Source of the DNA: SCUN01 sp964343975
Lineage (GTDB): Bacteria; Acidobacteriota; Vicinamibacteria; Vicinamibacterales; SCN-69-37
Length of the DNA stretch: 21,439 nt
Assembly (NCBI GenBank): GCA_964343975.1
Contig: CAYFLU010000041.1
Coordinates: 1 to 21,439, forward strand
Reading direction: 5' to 3'
Positions 7,783 through 15,038 of the stretch are shown in pieces (position 1 is the first letter of the stretch; each line of letters starts with the position of its first letter). The position numbers and the translations under genes are program-made. The notes beneath the pieces were generated by a model. The model worked only from the letters and a program-made list of their open reading frames with translations, searched no databases and was not told the DNA's origin.

Positions 7783-10098
7783 TCAGGCCGGCAACACCTG
7801 CACGGATTCGATGTACTCCGCCAAGCGCTCGATGGCATAGGCCATCCGGTCGCGCGAGTGCTCGCGCGCGGCTTCCTCGATCTCGCGGCCCTGCTGCCCC
7901 AGCGCCGTGAACCCCATCGTCGGTCCCGTGCCCTTGAGGCTGTGGCCTACGCGCTGCGCCACGATCCAGTCTTGTTCGATCACCGCCGCGCGCAGCTTGT
8001 CGGCTTCCTTGCGGCAATGCTCGATGAATGACGGCACGAGCCCCATCAGTTCCGGCTCAACGCGCACGACCGTGACAGCGGTCTTCGTGGCGGCCGTGGT
8101 CTCGCGCGGCGCCGCAGGGGCCGCCACGCGCACATCGCCGAGCGCGTCGGTGACGGCGGCGACGAGCGCCTGCTTGCGAATGGGTTTCGTGAGATAGCCC
8201 GTGCACCCGGCCAGGAGGCAGCGTTCGCGATAGCCCTGCACGGCATGCGCCGTCAGCGCGAGGATCGGCGTGGCCGGCCGCGCTTCCGCGCGTTCGATGT
8301 GGCGGATGCGGCGCGTCGCTTCGAGGCCGTCGACGTTCGGCATCTCCACGTCCATGAGGATGAGGTCGGCATACGGCGCCTGATGGATCGCGTCGGCGCC
8401 ATCCACCGCGCGGCGCACGGTGTAGCCCGCTTTGGTCAGGAAGATCTCGAGCACCGCGAAGTTCGCGTCGGTGTCTTCGGCCACGAGAATCACGGCCGGT
8501 GCGGCCGCGTGCGAGGGTGACGCCGCCGGTTCGAGGAACAGCGCCGGGGCGTCGGCCACCGGCACAAGCGGCAGCAGCACGCGGAAGTCGGCGCCGATGC
8601 CGGGCGCGCTCTGCACCGACACCTGTCCACCGAGCGCTTCGGTGAGGGCCTTGACGATGTTGAGACCGAGGCCCGCGCCGCCCTTACGTCGCGTGGTGGA
8701 GCTGTCGCCCTGTTCGAAGCGGTCGAAGATGCGCGACTGCGCCTCGGCAGAGATGCCCGGCCCCGAGTCGGTCACGCGCACTTCGAGCGCCGCGCGTCCG
8801 TTGAGGCCCATCGACAGCGCCGACACTTCGAGGCGGACGAAGCCCTGATCGGTGAACTTGACGGCGTTCTCGACGAGGTTCGTGATGATCTGGCGCAGCC
8901 GGTCGGGGTCGGTGACGATCTGCCCCGGCACGGTGTCGCCGATGAGCATCTGGAAGTCGAGGCCCTTGAGGCGTGCGCGTTCGCTCGCGGCCGTGACCGC
9001 CGAAGCGACCACCGCGCGCGGCTTCACGGGGATGTGCTCGAGATCGCACTGGCCCGCTTCGATCTTCGACACATCGAGCATGTCGCTGATGAGACGCAAC
9101 AGGATCTCGGCATTGCCGTTGATGCGCGATAAGTGCGCGCCGATCTCGCCGGAGAGGCCGGTCGTGTCGAGCAGGATGTCGGTGGAGCCGAGGATGACGT
9201 TCAGCGGCGTCCGCATCTCGTGGCTGATCGTCGCGAGAAACTGCGTCTTCGCGTCGTTCGCGGCTTCGGCGCGGTCTTTCGCCTGTTCAAGCGCCTGCTG
9301 GGTGCGGCGCAATTCCGTGGAATCGGTCTGGATCGAGACAAATCGCTCGATCTCGCCCTGCGCATTCCGGATCGGCGTGATCTGGAACTGGATCCAGTAG
9401 GGTTCGCCGGATTTCGTGTAGTTGAGCAGTTCCGCTTTGAACGAACGGCCCGCTTTGAGCTGCTGCGCGACCTCCGCGATCGCGGCCGGATCGGTGCCCG
9501 GGCCTTGCAGCAGATCGCCCGGCCGACGGCCCAGCATCTCTTCGAGCGTGTAGCCCGTGCGGTTGGTGAATGCCTGATTCACCCACTCCGTGCAGCCGTG
9601 CCGGTCGGTGATGACGACGAGGTTGTCGGTGTTGCTCGCGACGAGCGACAGCTTCGCAATTTCCGCGTGCGCATGCTGTTCGGCCGTGACGTCGTGCAGC
9701 ACGCCGACCAGGCCCCCGCCGGGAATCGGCGATGCGGACAATTCCGCCCAGAGGAGCGCGCCGCCGGCCGCGCGGAGACGGAGTCGCGGCCGGGGCGCAT
9801 CGGCGGCCGTGCCCTGCCCCATGGTGGTGGTGCAGAGCGGGCGGTCGTCGTCGAACACGAAGGAGCAGAGCGTGCGGCCGAGGCACTCGTCGAGCGGGTA
9901 GCCGAGGGCGCGCGTCCACGCGGGGTTGAGGAACACGAGCGCGCCGTCGGCATCCGTCTCGAAGACGATCTCCGACAGCGCGTCGATGCGGCGCCGCATC
10001 CGGTTCTCCGCGTCCACGAGCGCCTCGGTCAGGCGATAGGTCGCCTGCACGTGGAGATCGGTCGCGAGGGTGCGCGTGTCCTGGTCGTGCGGAGTCAT
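7783..10098 (-). CDS. Hybrid sensor histidine kinase, PAS-PAS-HisKA-HATPase-REC-Hpt
   Basis: 771 residues, with no TM segment visible, so probably cytosolic. PAS1 is residues ~40-145 (IVFETDADGALVFLNPAWTRALGY). PAS2 (~150-270) has a LOV-type frame: GRRPGDLLQGPGTD and NYTKSGEPYW align with GRNCRFLQGPDTD and NYRKDGTPFW, but the flavin-adduct Cys is absent. HisKA carries H293 (ATISHEMRTPLN). The HATPase has an N-box (NLVENAVKF), DSGPGIS and GGAGLGLNI. The receiver has D583 (ILMDVEMPNVDG) and a TKPI Lys. The C-terminal Hpt has H719 (GHSLKGTGPTMG). It is a complete four-step phosphorelay protein. The ATG at 10098 lies 15 bases after the stop of the isochorismatase-like gene on the same strand, so the two likely form an operon. 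The signal is unknown. Confidence 0.93.
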   Translation of the reverse strand: MTPHDQDTRTLATDLHVQATYRLTEALVDAENRMRRRIDALSEIVFETDADGALVFLNPAWTRALGYPLDECLGRTLCSFVFDDDRPLCTTTMGQGTAADAPRPRLRLRAAGGALLWAELSASPIPGGGLVGVLHDVTAEQHAHAEIAKLSLVASNTDNLVVITDRHGCTEWVNQAFTNRTGYTLEEMLGRRPGDLLQGPGTDPAAIAEVAQQLKAGRSFKAELLNYTKSGEPYWIQFQITPIRNAQGEIERFVSIQTDSTELRRTQQALEQAKDRAEAANDAKTQFLATISHEMRTPLNVILGSTDILLDTTGLSGEIGAHLSRINGNAEILLRLISDMLDVSKIEAGQCDLEHIPVKPRAVVASAVTAASERARLKGLDFQMLIGDTVPGQIVTDPDRLRQIITNLVENAVKFTDQGFVRLEVSALSMGLNGRAALEVRVTDSGPGISAEAQSRIFDRFEQGDSSTTRRKGGAGLGLNIVKALTEALGGQVSVQSAPGIGADFRVLLPLVPVADAPALFLEPAASPSHAAAPAVILVAEDTDANFAVLEIFLTKAGYTVRRAVDGADAIHQAPYADLILMDVEMPNVDGLEATRRIRHIERAEARPATPILALTAHAVQGYRERCLLAGCTGYLTKPIRKQALVAAVTDALGDVRVAAPAAPRETTAATKTAVTVVRVEPELMGLVPSFIEHCRKEADKLRAAVIEQDWIVAQRVGHSLKGTGPTMGFTALGQQGREIEEAAREHSRDRMAYAIERLAEYIESVQVLPA

Positions 10099-10113
10099 GG
10101 CGCCAGTGAGGAG

Positions 10114-10731
10114 TTAGGCCGCGACGGCCGTCAGTTCCGCCACCGCCTGCGCGCTCGTGAGCACGCCGCCGTAGAGCGGGAAGATGTTCTGGCAGAAGAA
10201 CTCCTGCTCCGAGCGCGTGCGCGCCGAGCAGCAGTCCGAGAGGATGCGCACGTCGTAGCCGCGCTCGTAGGCCGCGCGGCCCGTCGAGTCGATGCAGAGC
10301 GACGTGACCATGCCCGCCACGAGCACGTGACGAATCCCGCGCGCCTTCAGCACGTCGTCGAGCGTCGTGTTCGAGAAGGCGTTGAAGCCGACCTTGCCGG
10401 TCACATAGGTGATGCGGTCGCCGAACGCGGCGAGCTGCGGAATCGTGTCGGCGCCCGACGTGCCCGCCTTGAACGCGCCCGACGCCTTGATCGTGTCGAG
10501 AATGCCCACCGAGTTGGCGAGCGCGCGATACTCCGGCTCGAGCACGATCGGCGTGGCGATGATCGTCATGTCGGTCGGGGCCATCGCGGCGATGAAGTCG
10601 AGCGAGTGCTGCAGCACGCTGTCGACGCGATTCGGCTCTTCCACGACACCGCGCAGAATGCCGTCCTGCGCGAAGTAGTCGTTCTGATAGCCCACCAGGA
10701 TCACTGCTGTCGTCTTCAGGTCCATCAGCAT
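10114..10731 (-). CDS. Isochorismatase-family cysteine hydrolase lacking the usual catalytic Asp
   Basis: Up to 205 residues. ATG at 10731 is possible, but GGAG at 10732-10735 is six bases before the ATG at 10725 (MDLKTTAVIL), which is the better start. The fold is isochorismatase/nicotinamidase-like. Numbered from 10731, the catalytic Lys is K113 (VTGKVGFNAF) and the nucleophile is C146 (GMVTSLCIDST), preceded by the cis-peptide-type VT turn. The first member of the Asp-Lys-Cys triad, normally in VIDMQNDF, is replaced here: LVGYQNDYF puts G14 at the Asp position. Family members hydrolyse isochorismate, nicotinamide, carbamoylsarcosine or similar amides and ethers; the substrate cannot be assigned. 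The gene is immediately upstream of, and probably co-transcribed with, the hybrid kinase at 7783-10098. Confidence 0.83.
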   Translation of the reverse strand: MLMDLKTTAVILVGYQNDYFAQDGILRGVVEEPNRVDSVLQHSLDFIAAMAPTDMTIIATPIVLEPEYRALANSVGILDTIKASGAFKAGTSGADTIPQLAAFGDRITYVTGKVGFNAFSNTTLDDVLKARGIRHVLVAGMVTSLCIDSTGRAAYERGYDVRILSDCCSARTRSEQEFFCQNIFPLYGGVLTSAQAVAELTAVAA

Positions 10732-10837
10732 CTCCGTTGTATGAGTAGAACTGACCAGACGATTCTACGAAGCTGTCGGTGGCGCTGGTATCCCGCGAGC
10801 GTGGGAGCCCCACCTGCCACGAAGGTGGGAGTTGGAA

Positions 10838-13018
10838 CTAGGCGTCGCGCAGGGCGACGTTCGGGTCGACGCGCGTGGCGCGGCGGGCCGGGATGAACGT
10901 GGCGATCAGCGACACGGCGGCGACGAGCGTGCCGACCGCGATGTAGTTCACCGGATCCGTGCCGGTGACGCCGAAGAGCGTGGCCTGGATCGCCGGGCCG
11001 AGCGCGATGGCGATCGCGAGCGTGAGGCCGATGCCGGCCGCAAGACCGACGCCGACCTGCACCGAGCCCTGGCGCATCACCAGGCGGAGGATGCGCGCGG
11101 TGTCGGCGCCGAGCGCCATCCGCACGCCGAACTCCTGCGTGCGCTGGCTCACCGAGAACGACATCACGCCGTAGATGCCGACCGACGCGAGCACGATCGC
11201 CACGAGGCCGAAGATCGTGAACATCGAGGCGATCACGCGGTTCTGCGCCACGAAGCTTTCGATGTGGAACTTCGGCGTGCCGACGAAGTAGAGCGGCAGA
11301 TTCGGATCGGCCTTCGCGATGATCTGGCGCAGCGTGGCCGCCGCCGACTCGAGCGACTGACCGGGACGCGGCCGCACGGCCACGGTGGCAAACTGCGTGG
11401 CCGCGGGGCCGGGCGCGACCGGTCCGACCGGCGCCGCGTAGTACGGCACGTAGTAGCCCGTCTCATCGACGCCCGGGTTATTGAACGGACCCATCATGCG
11501 CGTCGTCGTCACGACGCCAACGATCGTGCGCCACGGGCCGGGCGAGCGGCCGTCCGGCAGCGCCGTCCGGAACTGGCGGCCGACGGCGCTTTCGCGGCCG
11601 AAGTGCTTCTGCGCGAAGGCCGCGTTGACAATGGCCACGGGCTGGCGGCTGTCTAGGTCTTCGTCGGTGAAGCCGCGTCCGTCGAGGAGCTTTTGTCCGG
11701 TCACGTCGAAGAACCCGGCCGTGGCGACGACGAGGCCGCGCGAGATCACGGCCACGCTGCGATTGGTGGTGCCTCGGCTCCCGTCGCGCAACGCGTTGAC
11801 GGCGCTGGCGCGTGACGACATCCACGCCGGGATGAAGCCCGACCCGAGCGCGGCCAGCACGGTGGCGAGCACCGTCACGAGGAGCGCTCGGGGATCGATG
11901 TCGAACGAAATCCACGACGGGATCGGGTTGTCGAGATTGCGCACCGTCGCCATGAGCCAGCTCACCGCGCCGTACGCGAGCGCCACGCCGACGACGGCGC
12001 CGATCGCCGACAGCAGGAGGCTCTCGGTCAGCATCTGCCGGATCAGCCGCGCGCGTGCCGCGCCGAGCGAGGAGCGGATGGCGAGTTCCTTGGCCCGCAG
12101 GGTCGCGCGGGCGAACTGCATGTTCATCACGTTCACGCAGGCGATCAGCAGCACGCCGACGCAAAACGCGAACATCGTCCACATCGTGGCCTTCAACTGC
12201 TTGCCGAGGTAGGTCTCGAGAAGCGGCTGCACCTGGCCGGCGTTGAAGTTCTTGTTCGTGTCGGGATAGGCGGCGGCGAAGCGGCGCGCGAAGGCGGTGG
12301 CTTCGGCGTTGGCCTGATCGAGCGACACCTGGCGCTTGATGAGGCCGACGACCTGCGGGTTGTTCGCTGTCGGGTAAGTCCTCGGCTTCGGCGGGAATTC
12401 GTTGAAGAGCGGAATCCACAGCTCTTCGTTGGTCGGAAACGCGAAGCCCTTCGGCATGACGCCGACGATGGTCGCCGGCTTGCCGTTCACGCGAATCGCG
12501 GTGCCGAGGATGTTCGGCGCGGCGCCAAAGTCGCGTTGCCACATCGCATAGCCGATCAGCACGGCCTTCTCGGCGCCGGGCCGGTTGTCGTCCGCGGTGA
12601 AATCCCGGCCCTGCGCCGGCGCCACGCCGAGGATCTTCAGGAAGTCCTCGGTCACATAGGCGCCCGTGTAGCGCTTGGCCTGGCCGTTGAAGGTCATGTT
12701 CACCGTCGAGCCATTCAGGAAGGCGGCCAGCAGGTCGTAGCTCTGCTGCGACTGGCGCAGCTCCTGATAGTCGTCGGTGTAGACCTGCGCATTCACGCCG
12801 AAGGCGGTGGCCGTCTTGGGATCGATGAACTGCACCGACACGAGGCGGTCGGCGTTGGGGAACGTGAACCCGCGGAGCATCAGGCCGTTGACGACGCTGA
12901 ACATCGCGGTGACGCCGCAGATGCCGAGCGCCAGGGCCGTGATGGCGAGGGCGGCGAAGGACTTCTCCTTGCGAAGGATGCGGAAGCCGATGCGCAAGTC
13001 CGACAGGAATGTGCTCAC
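10838..13018 (-). CDS. MacB/FtsX-type ABC permease (ADOP family) with apparent internal deletion
   Basis: 726 residues. The N-terminus DLRIGFRILRKEKSFAALAI, then ALALGICGVTAMFSVVNG, is TM1 of acidobacterial duplicated orphan permeases. It is followed by a MacB periplasmic domain (~45-270). TM2-TM4 lie at ~283-305, 335-357 and 378-400, and the conserved FARATLRAKELAIRSSLGA coupling helix is present. The normal next element is RGLVVAEVAL..., a fifth TM opening the second half. Here RGLVVA jumps straight at residue ~432 to TAGFFDVTGQKLLDGRGF, which belongs well inside the second periplasmic domain. Three final TMs follow (MFTIFGLVAIVLASVGIYGV and on). ADOPs are usually about 800 residues or more, so some 100-140 residues seem to be missing in frame. 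No ATPase gene is adjacent, as usual for ADOPs. Export role inferred from the family. Confidence 0.87.
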   Translation of the reverse strand: MSTFLSDLRIGFRILRKEKSFAALAITALALGICGVTAMFSVVNGLMLRGFTFPNADRLVSVQFIDPKTATAFGVNAQVYTDDYQELRQSQQSYDLLAAFLNGSTVNMTFNGQAKRYTGAYVTEDFLKILGVAPAQGRDFTADDNRPGAEKAVLIGYAMWQRDFGAAPNILGTAIRVNGKPATIVGVMPKGFAFPTNEELWIPLFNEFPPKPRTYPTANNPQVVGLIKRQVSLDQANAEATAFARRFAAAYPDTNKNFNAGQVQPLLETYLGKQLKATMWTMFAFCVGVLLIACVNVMNMQFARATLRAKELAIRSSLGAARARLIRQMLTESLLLSAIGAVVGVALAYGAVSWLMATVRNLDNPIPSWISFDIDPRALLVTVLATVLAALGSGFIPAWMSSRASAVNALRDGSRGTTNRSVAVISRGLVVATAGFFDVTGQKLLDGRGFTDEDLDSRQPVAIVNAAFAQKHFGRESAVGRQFRTALPDGRSPGPWRTIVGVVTTTRMMGPFNNPGVDETGYYVPYYAAPVGPVAPGPAATQFATVAVRPRPGQSLESAAATLRQIIAKADPNLPLYFVGTPKFHIESFVAQNRVIASMFTIFGLVAIVLASVGIYGVMSFSVSQRTQEFGVRMALGADTARILRLVMRQGSVQVGVGLAAGIGLTLAIAIALGPAIQATLFGVTGTDPVNYIAVGTLVAAVSLIATFIPARRATRVDPNVALRDA

Positions 13019-13090
13019 GAGCGGTCAGACGAAAACGGACGCGTGAGCGTTCGCCGCTCAGCCCGGATTTCTGTCGGCTCGTCCCGGATT

Positions 13091-13119
13091 CGGACAATTT
13101 CTGTGGTTCGGCATAAGAT
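13091..13119 (+). promoter_or_regulatory. Sigma-70-type promoter of the SRP RNA gene
   Basis: CGGACA (13091-13096), a 17-base spacer and TAAGAT (13114-13119) make a plausible -35/-10 pair, each with 4/6 consensus matches. Initiation about seven bases downstream would fall at 13126-13128, just before the SRP RNA stem. Short direct repeats upstream are CCCGGATT at 13062 and 13083, and ATTTCTGT at 13067 and 13097. Confidence 0.6.
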
Positions 13120-13136
13120 AAACGCTCAACGTTTCG

Positions 13137-13246
13137 GACCGCGATCCGGACCTTGTGCAAGCCCAGCCGACGAACCGCGTCAGGACCGGAAGGTAGCAGC
13201 GCTCACTCGGTACTGGGTTGTGCCGCAAGCCATCCGGATCGCGGTC
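13137..13246 (+). ncRNA. ffs: Bacterial small signal recognition particle RNA (4.5S-like)
   Basis: The apical SRP domain IV is unmistakable: GTCAGGACCGGAAGGTAGCAGC around 13178-13200 contains the GGAA tetraloop and the AGCAGC side of the asymmetric bulge bound by Ffh. The ends close with a perfect 14-bp stem, GACCGCGATCCGGA (13137-13150) with TCCGGATCGCGGTC (13233-13246). Pairing can extend to TTTC/GGAAA (13132-13250) across one mismatch, so the mature ends are approximate. The RNA is the Alu-less short form typical of most Gram-negative bacteria and guides cotranslational insertion of membrane proteins with Ffh and FtsY. Its position directly before dnaX is a widely conserved arrangement. 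No U-rich terminator is seen, so read-through into dnaX is plausible. Confidence 0.95.
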
Positions 13247-13277
13247 GGAAACGCGACCTGACCCCAACATCACACCC

Positions 13278-15029
13278 ATGGCATACGTCGCACTCGCACG
13301 CAAATGGCGTCCGCAGAAGTTTGAAGACGTCATTGGTCAGCGCGGCGTCGTCGACACGCTGAAGAACGCGATTGATGGCGGCCGCCTGGCGCAGTCGTTC
13401 ATCTTTGCGGGTCCCCGCGGCGTGGGCAAGACGACCACCGCGCGCATTCTGGCCCGGGCGTTGAATTGCGAGCAGGGGCCGACGGACAAGCCGTGCGGCG
13501 TCTGCGCGTCGTGCGTGGAGATCGCGGAAGGCCGCGACATGGATGTGCTCGAGATCGACGCCGCGACCTACACGGGCGTCGACGCGGTGCGTGAGGTCAT
13601 CATCGAGCCGCTCGGCATCGCGCCGATGCGCGACCGCTTCAAGATCTTCATCATCGACGAAGTGCACCGCTTGTCGAAGAACGCCTTCGACGCGCTGTTG
13701 AAGTCGATCGAGGAACCGCCGCCCCACGCGAAGTTCATGATGGCCACGACCGAGCTCGACAAGGTGCCGGTCACCATCACGTCGCGGTCGCAGGTCTACG
13801 AGCTCAAGGCGCTGGGCTTTCCGCAGATCAAGCAGCAGCTCAAGGACATCACGGCCAAGGAAGGCGTCACGATCGAAGACGCGGCGCTGGCGCTCGTGGC
13901 GCGCGCGGCCGAAGGGTCGATGCGCGACGCGCTGTCGGCGCTCGATCAGGTGCTCGCGTTCACCGACGACAAGGTCACCGCGCAGGACGTGAGCACGGTG
14001 CTCGGCCTCATCGGGCGCGAGCTGCAGTTCGAGATCGCCAACACCGTGGCGCGCGAGGACGCGAGCGCCGTATTCGGCCTCGGCGAGCGCGTGGTCAACG
14101 ACGGCTTCGACCTGCGCATCGTGTGCCGCGAGCTCGCGCGCCTCATGCGCGATTTGATGGTGTTGAAAATCGACGCCTCACGCGCGGACGATCCGGAAAT
14201 CGCGGCGGAAGGGGAGAAGGAGCCGCTCCTCGCGCTGGCCAAGCACTTCTCGCGCGAAGACCTCATGCGCGCGTTCGATCTGCTCTCGCGCACCGAGTAC
14301 GACATCCGCAACTCGTCGCACCCGCGCTATCACTTCGAAATGGCGCTGATGAAGTGGATCCACCTGCGCCAGCTCGTGCCGCTCACGGAGTTGATCCGTG
14401 GCGGTGCCGGCGCACTGGCCCCGTCGGCGCCAGGCGCCACGGCCGGTGCCGCGCGCACGTTCGCCCCGCGCACTGCCGCACCATCGGCACCGTCCGCACC
14501 CCGCACTGTCGCACCGTCCGCACCGCGTGGGGCTGCCCCGCGCACCGGCGCACCGTCTGCACCTTCAGCACCGTCCGCACCGTCTCCGTCGCACGGTGCA
14601 CCCTCGAACGCTCGCACCTCCGCACCCTCGCACTCTGGCGCGGATCTGAAATCAGCCATGATGTCCAACATCCGCGAGGCGAACAAAGTGTTCTTCTCGA
14701 TGGTGATTGCGCAGGCGCAGTCGATCGACGTCGACGGCGACACGATCTCCTTCGCCTTCGCTCCCAATCACCGGTCGCTGCGGACCCAGTTCGACGGCCG
14801 CCGCGGCTGGCTCGAACAGATGGCGCAGCAGATTGCCGGCCGGCCGATCAAAGTGCTGAGCAAGGACGGCGATCCGGCCGTGGCCGCCGAACGCGCGGCG
14901 CAGGCGCAGCAGCAGACCACGCGCCAGAGCGAGCTGAAGGAAAAGGCGAAGGCCGAACCGGCCGTGCAGAACATCCTCGACGTCTTCGGTGGTGAAATCG
15001 AAAACGTCGAGGAAGGCAACAAGCAGTAA
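13278..15029 (+). CDS. dnaX: DNA polymerase III clamp-loader subunit gamma/tau
   Basis: 583 residues from ATG 13278 (MAYVALARKWRPQKFEDVIGQ), the family-typical start; a longer in-frame start would lie inside the SRP RNA. Domain I shows Walker A GPRGVGKT (45-52), a four-Cys zinc module (C64, C73, C76, C79) and Walker B IIDEVHRLS (D127 E128). Sensor 1 with the SRC motif reads ITSRSQ: the trans-acting Arg is kept, the Cys is Ser. AAA+ lid and domain III follow to ~370. A low-complexity Ala/Pro/Ser linker of ~80 residues (~375-455, many APSAP units) then leads to a C-terminal domain (~457-583) that would contact the alpha subunit, as in tau. DnaX assembles with delta and delta' to load the beta clamp. 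No clear A-rich slippery heptamer for a gamma short form was found. Confidence 0.96.
   Translation: MAYVALARKWRPQKFEDVIGQRGVVDTLKNAIDGGRLAQSFIFAGPRGVGKTTTARILARALNCEQGPTDKPCGVCASCVEIAEGRDMDVLEIDAATYTGVDAVREVIIEPLGIAPMRDRFKIFIIDEVHRLSKNAFDALLKSIEEPPPHAKFMMATTELDKVPVTITSRSQVYELKALGFPQIKQQLKDITAKEGVTIEDAALALVARAAEGSMRDALSALDQVLAFTDDKVTAQDVSTVLGLIGRELQFEIANTVAREDASAVFGLGERVVNDGFDLRIVCRELARLMRDLMVLKIDASRADDPEIAAEGEKEPLLALAKHFSREDLMRAFDLLSRTEYDIRNSSHPRYHFEMALMKWIHLRQLVPLTELIRGGAGALAPSAPGATAGAARTFAPRTAAPSAPSAPRTVAPSAPRGAAPRTGAPSAPSAPSAPSPSHGAPSNARTSAPSHSGADLKSAMMSNIREANKVFFSMVIAQAQSIDVDGDTISFAFAPNHRSLRTQFDGRRGWLEQMAQQIAGRPIKVLSKDGDPAVAAERAAQAQQQTTRQSELKEKAKAEPAVQNILDVFGGEIENVEEGNKQ
14416..14640 (+). 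repeat. Low-complexity Ala-Pro-Ser coding repeat in the dnaX linker
   Basis: Degenerate repeats of GCACCGTCCGCACC-like units encode APSAP and SAPRT runs. The unit drifts in phase and length, as expected for replication slippage in an unstructured linker rather than for a folded repeat domain. Confidence 0.75.
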
Positions 15030-15038
15030 CGCGCCGCT

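Noticed and set aside
14416..14640. CRISPR-like or tandem-repeat array
   Set aside because: Units are degenerate, in-frame and encode the Ala-Pro-Ser linker of DnaX; there are no regular spacers.
14930..14960. Possible dnaX programmed frameshift site (A-rich stretch near 14939-14950)
   Set aside because: The sequence is not an A AAA AAG type heptamer, no stem-loop follows, and it is too near the C-terminus to yield a gamma-like product.
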